The position numbers and the translations under genes were made by a program. The notes beneath the pieces are model-generated. The model was not told the origin of the DNA. It did not search any database and worked only from the letters and a program-made list of their open reading frames with translations. 15,196 nucleotides of DNA. Source: Dichotomocladium elegans (taxonomy: Eukaryota > Mucoromycota > Mucoromycetes > Mucorales > Lichtheimiaceae). The stretch covers positions 2,501-17,696 of the forward strand of contig JAIXMN010000091.1 in assembly GCA_025716815.1 (NCBI GenBank), given 5' to 3'. Numbering within the stretch: the first letter of the stretch is position 1; each line of letters starts with the position of its first letter. Below are positions 1 through 6,655 of the stretch, in pieces.

Positions 1-330
1 AAAAAAGACCTAGGGTAAGTCCAAGCCAAGTGTAAAAAAGACCTAGGATGACTGAAGTCCAAGTCTAAAAAAGACCTAGGATGACTGAAGGCCAAGTCTA
101 AAAAAGACCTAGGATGACCAGAAGCCAAGTCTAAAAAAGACCTAGGATGACTAAAGGCCAAGTCTAAAAAAGACCTAGGATGACCAGAAGTCAAGTCTAA
201 AAAAGACCTAGGATGACTAAAGGCCAAGTCTAAAAAAGACCTAGGATAAGTCCCAGTCAAGTCTAGAAAAGACCTAGGCCAAGTCCAAGTCAAGTCAAAA
301 AAAGACCTAGGTCCAAGTCAGTCCAAGTCT
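1..330. repeat. 33-bp satellite array A (regular part)
   Basis: This is a tandem array of a 33-bp monomer. The landmark gacctag starts at 7, 40, 73, 106, 139, 172, 205, 238, 271 and 304, an exact 33-bp period over ten monomers. Each monomer has a nearly constant half (gtctaaaaaagacctagg, with a six-A tract and an AvrII-like CCTAGG palindrome) and a variable half that resembles gatgactgaaggccaa. The array begins at or before the left edge of the window. The same monomer family recurs in every higher-order repeat to the right. Confidence 0.95.
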
Positions 331-475
331 AAGGCAAAGTCCTAGGGCAAAATGGCCGAGGTCTAAGTGAAAAAGACCTAGGGACAAGATGGCCAAGGTC
401 TCAGACAAGGTCTTAAGGGAAAGTTGGCCTAGATACAAGGTAAAAAGTCCTAGGTGGAAAAAAAGTGCTTGTCAA
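331..475. repeat. Degenerate end of 33-bp array A
   Basis: The sequence still carries recognisable pieces of the monomer (aaaaagacctaggg near 370-382, aaaaagtcctagg near 441-453). The 33-bp phase is lost, however, and the spacing is irregular. It looks like an eroded array boundary that fades out before the 5S gene. No gene is visible here. Confidence 0.7.
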
Positions 476-497
476 AATGAAAAAAAAAGACAAGATA

Positions 498-615
498 ACC
501 TACGGCCATACAATGGGGAATGCACCGGATCCCGTTCGATCTCCGCAGTTAAGCCCCATCTGGCACAGTCAGTACTATGGTCGGGGACGACATGGGAATA
601 CTGTGTGCTGTAGGT
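498..615 (+). rRNA. 5S ribosomal RNA gene
   Basis: This is a eukaryotic 5S rRNA gene, the small RNA of the large ribosomal subunit transcribed by RNA polymerase III. It is 118 nt long, against a usual 118-121. Helix I is complete: 498-506 (ACCTACGGC) pairs with 607-615 (GCTGTAGGT) over nine positions with one G-U. Helix II contains a perfect ATGGGG (513-518) to CCCCAT (554-559) pairing. Hallmarks of the family are present: TACGGCCATA, GCACCGGATCCCG, GCAGTTAAGC, AGTAC and GGGAATAC. The helix IV region (GGTCGGGGACGAC) still folds, with a possible bulge. No disruption is visible, so the gene looks intact. By memory, the sequence around GATCCCGTTCGATCT and the helix IV region recalls fungal, especially basidiomycete, 5S; this taxonomic hint is weak. 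It sits between a 33-bp satellite array and an A/T-rich spacer, apparently as a single copy in the window. Confidence 0.94.
547..594 (+). promoter_or_regulatory. 5S internal control region (A box to C box)
   Basis: 5S genes are driven by an intragenic promoter bound by TFIIIA, at roughly +50 to +97. The matching interval here runs from the A-box-like agttaagcccc (547-557) to the C-box-like segment around 577-594 (tggtcggggacgacatgg). Both are well conserved in appearance. The exact boundaries are transferred from the known animal gene and are approximate. Confidence 0.65.
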
Positions 616-620
616 TTTTT
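615..620 (+). terminator. Pol III T-run terminator of 5S gene
   Basis: Six consecutive T residues start at the last base pair of helix I, the standard RNA polymerase III stop signal. Longer T runs follow at 628-636 and 647-654 and could act as back-up terminators. Confidence 0.85.
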
Positions 621-1012
621 GCTGCACTTTTTTTTTCCCCTTTCAATTTTTTTTGCGCAAGACACTATGCATGCTTCTTTTTTTTTTATTACCATGCTCA
701 TTTACTTATTACTGTGCTTTTTGAATATAGTGCACGGTTGAAAACAAAATTTTTTTGTTCAAAAAAAAAAAAGGTCAAGTTCCTAACCAAAGGTCAACCA
801 TTCCCCTTTACACCTTTCTTTGATTTTTTGTAGAAAACGAATGTGTTTGATTATTTTTGTCACAAAAACACATCCAAATGCTTCGTTTGTCATTTCTTTC
901 TGAAGACCATGGTGCACCATGTCTGTTTGCATGGAAAGAAGGAAAAAAAACGGAAAAAAAAAGAGGTGGAAAATGCAAAACCAGGGCAAAATCGAACTCT
1001 GCGGCAAAACCC
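621..1012. other. A/T-rich spacer downstream of 5S, no gene seen
   Basis: This stretch is low-complexity DNA with many homopolymer runs (T runs at 628-636 and 647-654, a 12-A run near 761-772, purine-rich tract about 931-975). A perfect 14-bp palindrome, CATGGTGCACCATG, lies at 908-921. A hairpin-prone segment TTGAA...TTCAA lies near 738-764. Short open frames run through it on both strands, but they overlap each other, are rich in K and F from the homopolymers and show no recognisable domain. I therefore call no gene here. Confidence 0.6.
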
Positions 1013-1083
1013 GCTCTGTGCGGGTTTCGAACCCGAATCCATCGCTTTGATAGTCCAACGCACTAACCACTTGGTTATCAAGC
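1013..1083 (-). pseudogene. Degenerate tRNA or tRNA-derived sequence (71 nt)
   Basis: On the minus strand this reads as a tRNA-like cloverleaf. A B box, GGTTCGAAACC, matches the pol III consensus GGTTCGANNCC. An A-box-like TAACCAAGTGGTT sits at the proper distance upstream. The T stem pairs in 4 of 5 positions and the acceptor stem (GCTTGAT with ACAGAGC) in about 5 of 7. The anticodon stem pairs in only 3 of 5 positions and the D stem is poor, so the anticodon (loop CTATCAA) cannot be assigned safely. A TTTT pol III stop lies just downstream on the same strand (1006-1009 read in reverse). It is best read as a decayed tRNA or the head of a tRNA-derived SINE. It may still bind TFIIIC. The + strand hairpin AAACCCGC (1007-1014) with GCGGGTTT (1020-1027) overlaps its 3' end. 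Confidence 0.55.
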
Positions 1084-1162
1084 TCACTTCTGTTTTACAT
1101 AAAATAATCAATCACCATGACCGCAACTCCAACAGTTTTTTGTGCATTACTCGACAGCATCA

Positions 1163-2035
1163 CGTCCGTTTGCGCTGCAAGTAGGCTCATTCGACTCGCC
1201 AAACTTTGGTTTACCAGGAACCATCGCGGCTTTGATATGGTAACTATGAAAAATTGATTCGCGAAAAAAAGGGGTAAAGTAAGTGCTTAATTAATTTGTC
1301 GATCTCATATTTCTCGGTGGTTTCTTGTCCGTTTGCGATGAGAGTAGGCTCATTCGACTCGCCGAACAATGTTTTATTAGAAACCATCGCGGCTTTGGTA
1401 TAGTAATATGAAAAAATTGATTCGTGAAAAAAGGGGTAAAGTAATTGCTTAATTAATTTGTCGATCTCATATTTCTCGGTGGTTTCTTGTCCGTTTGCGA
1501 TGAAAGTAGGCTCATTCGACTCGCCGAACATTGTTCTATTAGCAACTATCGCGGCTTTGGTATGGTAATATGTAAAAAATGATATGCGAAAACAGGGGCA
1601 AAGTAATCACTTAATTTGTCGATCTCATATTTCTCGGTGGTTTCTTGTCCGTTTGCGATGAAAGTAGGCTCATTCGACTCGCCGAAGATTGTTCTATTTG
1701 CAGCCATCGCGGCTTTGGTATGGTAATATGTAAAAAATGATATGCGAAAACAGGGGCAAAGTAATCACTTAATTTGTCGATCTCATATTTCTCGGTGGTT
1801 TCTTGTCCGTTTGCGATGAAAGTAGGCTCATTCGACTCGCCGAAGATTGTTCTATTTGCAGCCATCGCGGCTTTGGTATGGTAATATGTAAAAAATGATT
1901 CACGAAAAAAGGGGCAAGTAATCACTTAATTAGTCGATCACATATTTCTCGGCGGTTTCTTGTCCGTTTGAGGTGCAAATAGGCTCATTCGATGCGCAAT
2001 ATTTTTCTGTAGTAGAAACCATCGCGGCTTTTGCA
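1163..2035. repeat. Tandem array of a ~158-bp module
   Basis: The landmark gatctcatatttctcgg starts at 1301, 1463, 1621 and 1779, and a variant (gatcacatatttctcgg) at 1936, giving periods of 162, 158, 158 and 157 bp. A partial, diverged first copy starts near 1163 and the fifth copy runs into the diverged core tail near 2035. Every copy holds two strongly kept boxes: GTCCGTTTG and about 55-60 bp later CCATCGCGGC (1221, 1384, 1546 as CTATCGCGGC, 1704, 1862, 2019). The same two boxes, similarly spaced, occur in the core of each higher-order repeat, for example 5238 and 5295. The modules are thus an amplified piece of the core. Minus-strand frames through the array change reading frame where the period is not a multiple of three, which argues against a protein. 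Confidence 0.92.
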
Positions 2036-2290
2036 TATGAAGAACACCAATTTTCAATTACCATGAAAAAACGTAAGTTGAATTATTTCTTCACAGGTTT
2101 TTGAATGTTTTCATGATGCACATGCTTTTGCCTATCATTTTATCATGGTTTTAATTTTTTTTATTTTTTTGTATAATTTTTTTGGTCAAACACTCTGCGA
2201 CTAACTCTAGAAAACAGCTAGAAAGTGTCCCCATGATGTCCCAAAATGACCTAGACATATTGAGGAAAAGTCCTAGAATGAGTCCCAGTC
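2036..2290. repeat. Diverged relic of the composite-repeat core (3' part)
   Basis: This segment aligns by eye with the right half of the core seen at 3419-3700 and 5303-5560. Shared landmarks are ttttcatgatgcacatgcttttgcc (near 2109-2132), the T-rich block, ctctgcgactaactctagaaaacagctag compared with ctgcgattcactgcagaaaacaccta, and a gatgtcc...aatgacctag passage. Many substitutions and indels separate it from the later copies. It marks an older, eroded unit of the same satellite. Confidence 0.8.
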
Positions 2291-2975
2291 AAGTGTAAAA
2301 AAGACCTAGGATGATTGGAAGTCAAGTGTAAAAAAGACCTAGAGTAAGTCCAAGTCAAGTCTGAAAAAGACTAGATCATGGAAGTCAAGTGTAAAAAGAC
2401 CTAGAGTCAGTCCAAGTCAAGTGAAAAAAGACCTAGAGTAAGTCCAAGTCAAGTCTAAAAAAGACCTAGGATGATTGGAAGTCAAGTGTAAAAAAGACCT
2501 AGAGTCAGTCCAAGTCAAGTGTAAAAAAGACCTAGAGTCAGTCCAAGTCAAGTCTAAAAAAGACTAGGATCATGGAAGTCAAGTGTAAAAAAGACCTAGA
2601 GCAGTCAAATCAAGTTAAAAAAGACCTAGGATCATTGGAAGTCAAGTCTAAAAAAGACCTAGGGTAAGTCCAAGTCAAGTCTAAAAAAGACCTAGAGTCA
2701 GTCCAAGTCAAGTCTAAAAAAGACCTAGGATCTGCCAAGTCCAGTGTAAAAAAGACCTAGAGTCAGTCCAAGTCAAGTCTAAAAAAGACCTAGGATCTGC
2801 CAAGTCAAGTCTAAAAAAGACCTAGGTAAGTCCAAGTCAAGTCTAAAAAAGACCTAGAGTCAGTCCAAAAAGTCTAAAAAAGACTAGATCTGCCAAGTCA
2901 AGTCTAAAAAAGACCTAGGCCCAAGTGAAAAAGACCTTGGTCCAAGTCTAAAAAAGACCTAGGTCCCAAGTGAAA
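2291..2975. repeat. Eroded 33-bp satellite array C
   Basis: About twenty monomers of the 33-bp family are present (repeated tctaaaaaagacctag). Their length varies by small deletions, for example aaaaaagactag at 2357-2375 and 2560-2570, and shortened variable halves such as ggatctgcc. An irregular period and many variants distinguish it from the nearly identical arrays further right. It ends in aggtcccaagtgaaag near 2976. Confidence 0.9.
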
Positions 2976-2989
2976 GAAACCGTCCATGA

Positions 2990-3054
2990 TGCAAAGGACA
3001 GAGTCGAACCCATGACCTCTGCAATCTCTGCACCCTGTGTAGCATTTTTCTGCA
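2990..3054 (-). pseudogene. tRNA relic with truncated anticodon arm (65 nt)
   Basis: Read on the minus strand, the 5' end TGCAGAA pairs with CTTTGCA at the 3' end in 6 of 7 acceptor positions. A D-stem-like ATGC with GCAG follows. Then come a typical variable loop AGGTC and a T arm with GGGTTCGACTC, one or two mismatches from the B-box consensus. Only about 13 nt separate the D arm from the T arm, where about 22 are expected, so most of the anticodon arm is missing. The T stem pairs poorly and no T4 terminator follows. This is a dead tRNA or a fragment of a tRNA-derived SINE. Its amino acid cannot be told. Confidence 0.45.
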
Positions 3055-3084
3055 TGTTAATTATCCTATAGATGAATTTCCTCA

Positions 3085-3116
3085 ATACGCCGGTGGCGGG
3101 GTTTTACCGGGCGTAT
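3085..3116. other. Hairpin in unique spacer before first full core
   Basis: ATACGCC (3085-3091) pairs with GGCGTAT (3110-3116). The stem extends by GGT with ACC across a one-base bulge, giving about ten base pairs around a G/T-rich loop. It lies in the only unique stretch (about 3055-3142) between the tRNA relic and the first core, and it is absent from the later, homogenised units. Confidence 0.55.
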
Positions 3117-3142
3117 GCAGCCGCTTTCCCCCCACAACAAAG

Positions 3143-5026
3143 TCATTTCGGCCTTGACGGTTTTTCATTACTCGGAGGTCGTAAAGTGGTCCGTTTGGGC
3201 TCAAAGTTGGATCATTCGAAAGCTCTCGACGCGCCCGTTCGAATGGTGGTACTCCGGAGGCCCTCCGGGCACGAAATTCGGGTCAAAAAGCCCCTCGCGC
3301 GTCGAGAATGCATTTTCGTGAAGGTGCATTTGTGTGTTTCTCAACGAGTTCTGGTCCGTTTGGCATGGAACTTGGTTTATTCGATGCGCCGAAATTTTGC
3401 GCACAAGAAACCATCGCGGCATTTGCATGAGAAGAATGCAAATGCGCGGTTATTACGAAAAAACATGAGGTGAAAATTTTATTTTCAGGTTTCTGTTTGT
3501 TTTCATGATGCACATGCTTTTGCCATTCATTTTATTGCGGTTTTAACTTTTTTTTGTTTTTTTTGTATTTTCTGCGATAAAGGATGCTGCGATTCACTGC
3601 AGAAAACACCTAGAGATTGTCTCAAAGATGTCCGACTGTCCCCCATGTGTTGCAGAAAAGTCCTAAGATGGGTCCCAGTCAAGTGTAAATGACCTAGACG
3701 TATTGGGGAAAAGACCTAGGATGGGTCCCAGTCAGTGTAAAATGACTTGGACGTTTTGAGGAAAAGTCCTTGAAGTGACCCAGTCAAGTGTAAAAATGAC
3801 TTGGACGTTTTGAGGAAAAGACCTAGGATGGGTCCCAGTCAAGTGTAAAAATGACCTAGACGTTTTGAGGAAAAGACCTAGGATGGGTCCCAGTCAAGTG
3901 TAAAAATGACCTAGACGTTTTGAGGAAAAGACCTAGGATGGGTCCCAGTCAAGTGTAATGACTAGTTTGAGGAAACCTCTAGGATGGTCCAGTCAAGTGT
4001 AAAAATGACTTGGACGTTTTGAGGAAAAGTCCTTGAAGTGACCCCAGTCAAGTGTAAAAATGACTTGGACGTTTTGAGGAAAAGTCCTTGAAGTGACCCC
4101 AGTCAAGTCCCAAAATGACCTAGGATGATTGGAAGTCAAGTCTAAAAAAGACCTAGGATGATTCCCATTCAAGTCTAAAAAAGACCTAGGATGAGTCCAA
4201 GTCAAGTCTGAAAAAGACCTAGGGTGAGTCCAAGTCAAGTCTAAAAAAGACCAAGGATCAGTCCAAGTCAAGTCTAAAAAAGACCTAGAGTAAGTCCTAG
4301 TCAAGTCTAAAAAAGACCTAGGACGATTCCCATTCAAGTCTAAAAAAGACCTAGGATGATTAGAAGTCAAGTCTAAAAAAGACCTAGGATGATTCCAAGT
4401 CAAGTCTAAAAAAGACCTAGGATCAGTCCAAGTCAGTCTAAAAAAGACCTAGGCCAAGTCCAAGTCAAGTCTAAAATAGACCTAGGATGATTGGAAGTCA
4501 AGTGTAAAAAAGACCTAGGATGATTAGAAGTCAAGTCTAAAAAGACCTAGGATCAGTCCAAGTCAAGTCTAAAAAAGACCTAGGATCAGTCCAAGTCAAG
4601 TCTAAAAAAGACCTAGGATGAGTCCAAGTCAAGTCTAAAAAAGACCTAGGCCAAGTCCAAGTCAAGTCTAAAATAGACCTAGGATGATTAGAAGTCAAGT
4701 CTAAAAAAGACCTAGGATCAGTCCAAGTCAAGTCTAAAAAAGACCTAGGATGATTGCAAGTCAAGTCTAAAAAAGACCTAGGATCAGTCCAAGTCAAGTC
4801 TAAAAAAGACCTAGGATGATTCCCATTCAAGTCTAAAAAAGACCTAGGATGATTCCAGGTCAAGTCTAAAAAAGACCTAGGCCAAGTCCAAGTCAAGTCT
4901 AAAAAAGACCTAGGATGAATCCAAGTCAAGTCGAAAAAAGACCTAGGATCTGCCAAGTCAAGTCTAAAAAGACCTAGGATGAGTCCAAGTCAAGTCTAAA
5001 AAAGATCTAGGGTATGTCCTAGTCAA
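3143..5026. repeat. Higher-order repeat copy 0 (diverged, 1884 bp)
   Basis: This is the first complete composite unit. It starts at tcatttcggccttga and ends where the same string recurs at 5027. Order: core (3143 to about 3655), an expanded and partly damaged block of 55-bp monomers (about 3656-4110), then a 33-bp monomer block up to 5026. Its core is clearly related to the later ones but carries scattered substitutions and small indels, for example ttactcgg where later copies have ttacttgc. Extra 55-bp monomers account for most of its greater length. One A lost from an A6 tract (4538-4544) breaks the minus-strand frame that stays open in later copies. Confidence 0.93.
3656..4110. repeat. 55-bp monomer block in copy 0
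   Basis: Monomers of about 55 bp consist of a 33-bp part (gacctaggatgggtcccagt then caagtgtaaaaat) plus a 22-bp part (gacctagacgttttgagg then aaaa). The 22-bp part begins and ends like a 33-bp monomer that lacks 11 bp. About eight copies are present. One near 3950-3990 is badly deleted. The last ones carry the variant tccttgaagtgacccc. Confidence 0.85.
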
Positions 5027-5096
5027 TCATTTCGGCCTTGAAGGTTTTTCATTACTTGCAGGTCGTAATGTGGTCCGTTTGGGCTCAACGTTGGAT

Positions 5097-5129
5097 CATT
5101 CGAAAGCTCTCGACGCGCCCGTTCGAATG
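5097..5129. other. Core inverted repeat 1 (TTCGAA-containing)
   Basis: CATTCGAA (5097-5104) and TTCGAATG (5122-5129) are perfect 8-bp inverted arms around a 17-nt CpG-rich loop. Pairing continues outward by a T-G and an A-T. The copy at 3213-3245 is the same. Further copies start at 6726, 8355, 9984, 11745 and 13506. Confidence 0.75.
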
Positions 5130-5137
5130 GTGGTACT

Positions 5138-5152
5138 CCGGAGGCCCTCCGG
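5138..5152. other. Core inverted repeat 2 (CCGGAGG hairpin)
   Basis: CCGGAGG (5138-5144) and CCTCCGG (5146-5152) are 7-bp inverted arms around a single C, so a near-perfect G/C palindrome only 8 bp after inverted repeat 1. It is also intact in the diverged copy at 3254-3268. Confidence 0.75.
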
Positions 5153-5302
5153 GCACGAAATCGGGGTCAAAAAGCCCCTCGCGCGTCGTGAATGAATTTT
5201 CGTGCAGGTGCTTTTGTGTGTTTCTCAACGCGTTCTGGTCCGTTTGGCATGAAACTTGGTTTATTCGATGCGCCGAAATTTTGCGCACAAGAAACCATCG
5301 CG

Positions 5303-5329
5303 GCATTTGCATGAGAAGAATGCAAATGC
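5303..5329. other. Core inverted repeat 3: paired octamer-like stem-loop
   Basis: GCATTTGCAT (5303-5312) and ATGCAAATGC (5320-5329) form a perfect 10-bp stem with a 7-nt loop (gagaaga). Pairing resumes outside a one-base bulge with CGC and GCG. Each arm contains ATGCAAAT in opposite orientation, the octamer bound by POU-family factors in animals. Whether any such factor exists in this organism is unknown. Other copies: 3419-3445, 6932-6958, 8561-8587, 10190-10216, 11951-11977, 13712-13738. It directly follows the CCATCGCGGC box. Confidence 0.8.
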
Positions 5330-5743
5330 GCGGTTATTACGAAAAAACATGAGGTGAAAATTTTATTTTCAGGTTTCTGTTTGTTTTCATGACGCACATG
5401 CTTTTGCCATTCATTTTATTGCGGTTTTAAATTTTTTATGTTTTTTTGTATTTTTTTGCGATAAAGGATGCTGCGATTCACTACAGAAAACACCTAGAGA
5501 GTGTCTCAAAGATGTCCGAAAATGTCCCACATGTGTTGCAGAAAAGTCCTAAGATGGGTCCCAGTCAAGTGTAAAAATGACCTAGACGTATTGGGGAAAA
5601 GACCTAGGATGGGTCCCAGTCAAGTGTAAAAATGACTTGGACGTTTTGAGGAAAAGTCCTTGAAGTGACCCCAGTCAAGTGTAAAAATGACTTGGACGTT
5701 TTGAGGAAAAGTCCTTGAAGTGACCCCAGTCAAGTCCCAAAAT

Positions 5744-6655
5744 GACCTAGGATGATTGGAAGTCAAGTCTAAAAAAGACCTAGGATGATTCCCATTCAAG
5801 TCTAAAAAAGACCTAGGATGAGTCCAAGTCAAGTCTGAAAAAGACCTAGGGTGAGTCCAAGTCAAGTCTAAAAAAGACCAAGGATCAGTCCAAGTCAAGT
5901 CTAAAAAAGACCTAGAGTAAGTCCTAGTCAAGTCTAAAAAAGACCTAGGACGATTCCCATTCAAGTCTAAAAAAGACCTAGGATGATTAGAAGTCAAGTC
6001 TAAAAAAGACCTAGGATGATTCCAAGTCAAGTCTAAAAAAGACCTAGGATCAGTCCAAGTCATGTCTAAAAAAGACCTAGGCCAAGTCCAAGTCAAGTCT
6101 AAAATAGACCTAGGATGATTGGAAGTCAAGTGTAAAAAAGACCTAGGATGATTAGAAGTCAAGTCTAAAAAAGACCTAGGATCAGTCCAAGTCAAGTCTA
6201 AAAAAGACCTAGGATCAGTCCAAGTCAAGTCTAAAAAAGACCTAGGATGAGTCCAAGTCAAGTCTAAAAAAGACCTAGGCCAAGTCCAAGTCAAGTCTAA
6301 AATAGACCTAGGATGATTAGAAGTCAAGTCTAAAAAAGACCTAGGATCAGTCCAAGTCAAGTCTAAAAAAGACCTAGGATGATTGCAAGTCAAGTCTAAA
6401 AAAGACCTAGGATCAGTCCAAGTCAAGTCTAAAAAAGACCTAGGATGATTCCCATTCAAGTCTAAAAAAGACCTAGGATGATTCCAGGTCAAGTCTAAAA
6501 AAGACCTAGGCCAAGTCCAAGTCAAGTCTAAAAAAGACCTAGGATGAATCCAAGTCAAGTCGAAAAAAGACCTAGGATCTGCCAAGTCAAGTCTAAAAAG
6601 ACCTAGGATGAGTCCAAGTCAAGTCTAAAAAAGATCTAGGGTATGTCCTAGTCAA
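5744..6655. repeat. 33-bp monomer block (reference copy in unit 1)
   Basis: From gacctag at 5744 to the variant gatctag at 6633 there are 889 bp, two less than 27 times 33. The shortening lies in the monomer gatctgcc... near 6571-6600, which lacks bases including one A of the A tract. Monomers differ in their variable half (gatgattccaa, gatcagtccaa, gatgagtccaa, gccaagtccaa, gatgattagaa, gatgattccca). The order of variants is the same in every unit, the mark of a higher-order repeat. Confidence 0.92.

Larger units (their letters stand above)
5027..5545. repeat. CpG-rich core of the composite repeat (reference copy)
   Basis: This is a non-monomeric core of about 520 bp, repeated in every unit. 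The left part (about 5080-5200) is rich in G+C and CpG, in contrast to the A-rich monomers. The right part (about 5340-5470) is T-rich. GTCCGTTTGG occurs twice, at 5072 and 5238, 166 bp apart, each followed by a related 25-30 bp stretch ending in ATTCGA. The core therefore looks partly like a diverged dimer of the 158-bp module. Three inverted repeats are kept in all copies (listed separately). Corresponding cores start at 3143, 6656, 8285, 9914, 11675 and 13436. Confidence 0.88.
5027..6655. repeat. Higher-order repeat unit 1 (1629 bp)
   Basis: Composite satellite unit. Core 5027 to about 5545; 55-bp monomers around 5546-5743 (caagtg at 5621 and 5676, caagtccc at 5731, 55-bp steps); then about 27 monomers of 33 bp from 5744 to 6655. 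By inspection it is almost identical to units 2 and 3. The junction with the next unit is seamless. Minus-strand translation gives an 11-residue periodic open frame of 321 codons (5620-6585) that opens with TTG. I treat it as a satellite artefact. Confidence 0.97.

Noticed and set aside
1..330. CRISPR array
   Set aside because: Repeats are directly adjacent and the variable halves are close relatives of each other, not unrelated spacers. The context is eukaryotic.
738..770. Terminal inverted repeats of a small transposon in the A/T-rich spacer
   Set aside because: The pairing is made mostly of A and T runs and no target-site duplication is visible.
389..833. Small plus-strand frames overlapping the 5S gene
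   Set aside because: They run through the 5S rRNA gene and its T-rich flank; the RNA gene explains the sequence.
1244..1925. Minus-strand frames in the 158-bp array with a recurring GESNEPT...NGQETTEKY segment, as a conserved protein domain
   Set aside because: Related residues (SN.P....NG) can be read in the core too, but periods of 157 and 158 bp shift the frame between modules, so the same DNA is read in different frames. DNA-level homology is enough to explain it.
5071..5095. Resemblance of the core's TCCGTTTGGGCTCAA to the dinoflagellate spliced leader
   Set aside because: The match is only partial and gapped. The splice donor does not follow, and it belongs to a box shared with the 158-bp modules where the resemblance vanishes.
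5038..5352. 104-codon plus-strand frame in each core
   Set aside because: It opens with TTG, overlaps two other open frames on the opposite strand and has no recognisable domain. Its repetition only reflects the repeated core.
5027..5545. CENP-B box in the core
   Set aside because: I looked for the TTCG....A..CGGG pattern and found no convincing match; TTCGAA and CGGG occur separately.
5620..6585. 321-codon minus-strand frame, repeated in units 2 and 3 and as 310 codons in units 4 and 5, as a repeat-protein gene
   Set aside because: The frame is open because 33 bp is a multiple of three and all monomers are copies of each other. There is no ATG start (TTG), no flanking gene signals, and frame-breaking single-base deletions occur in copy 0 and unit 6.
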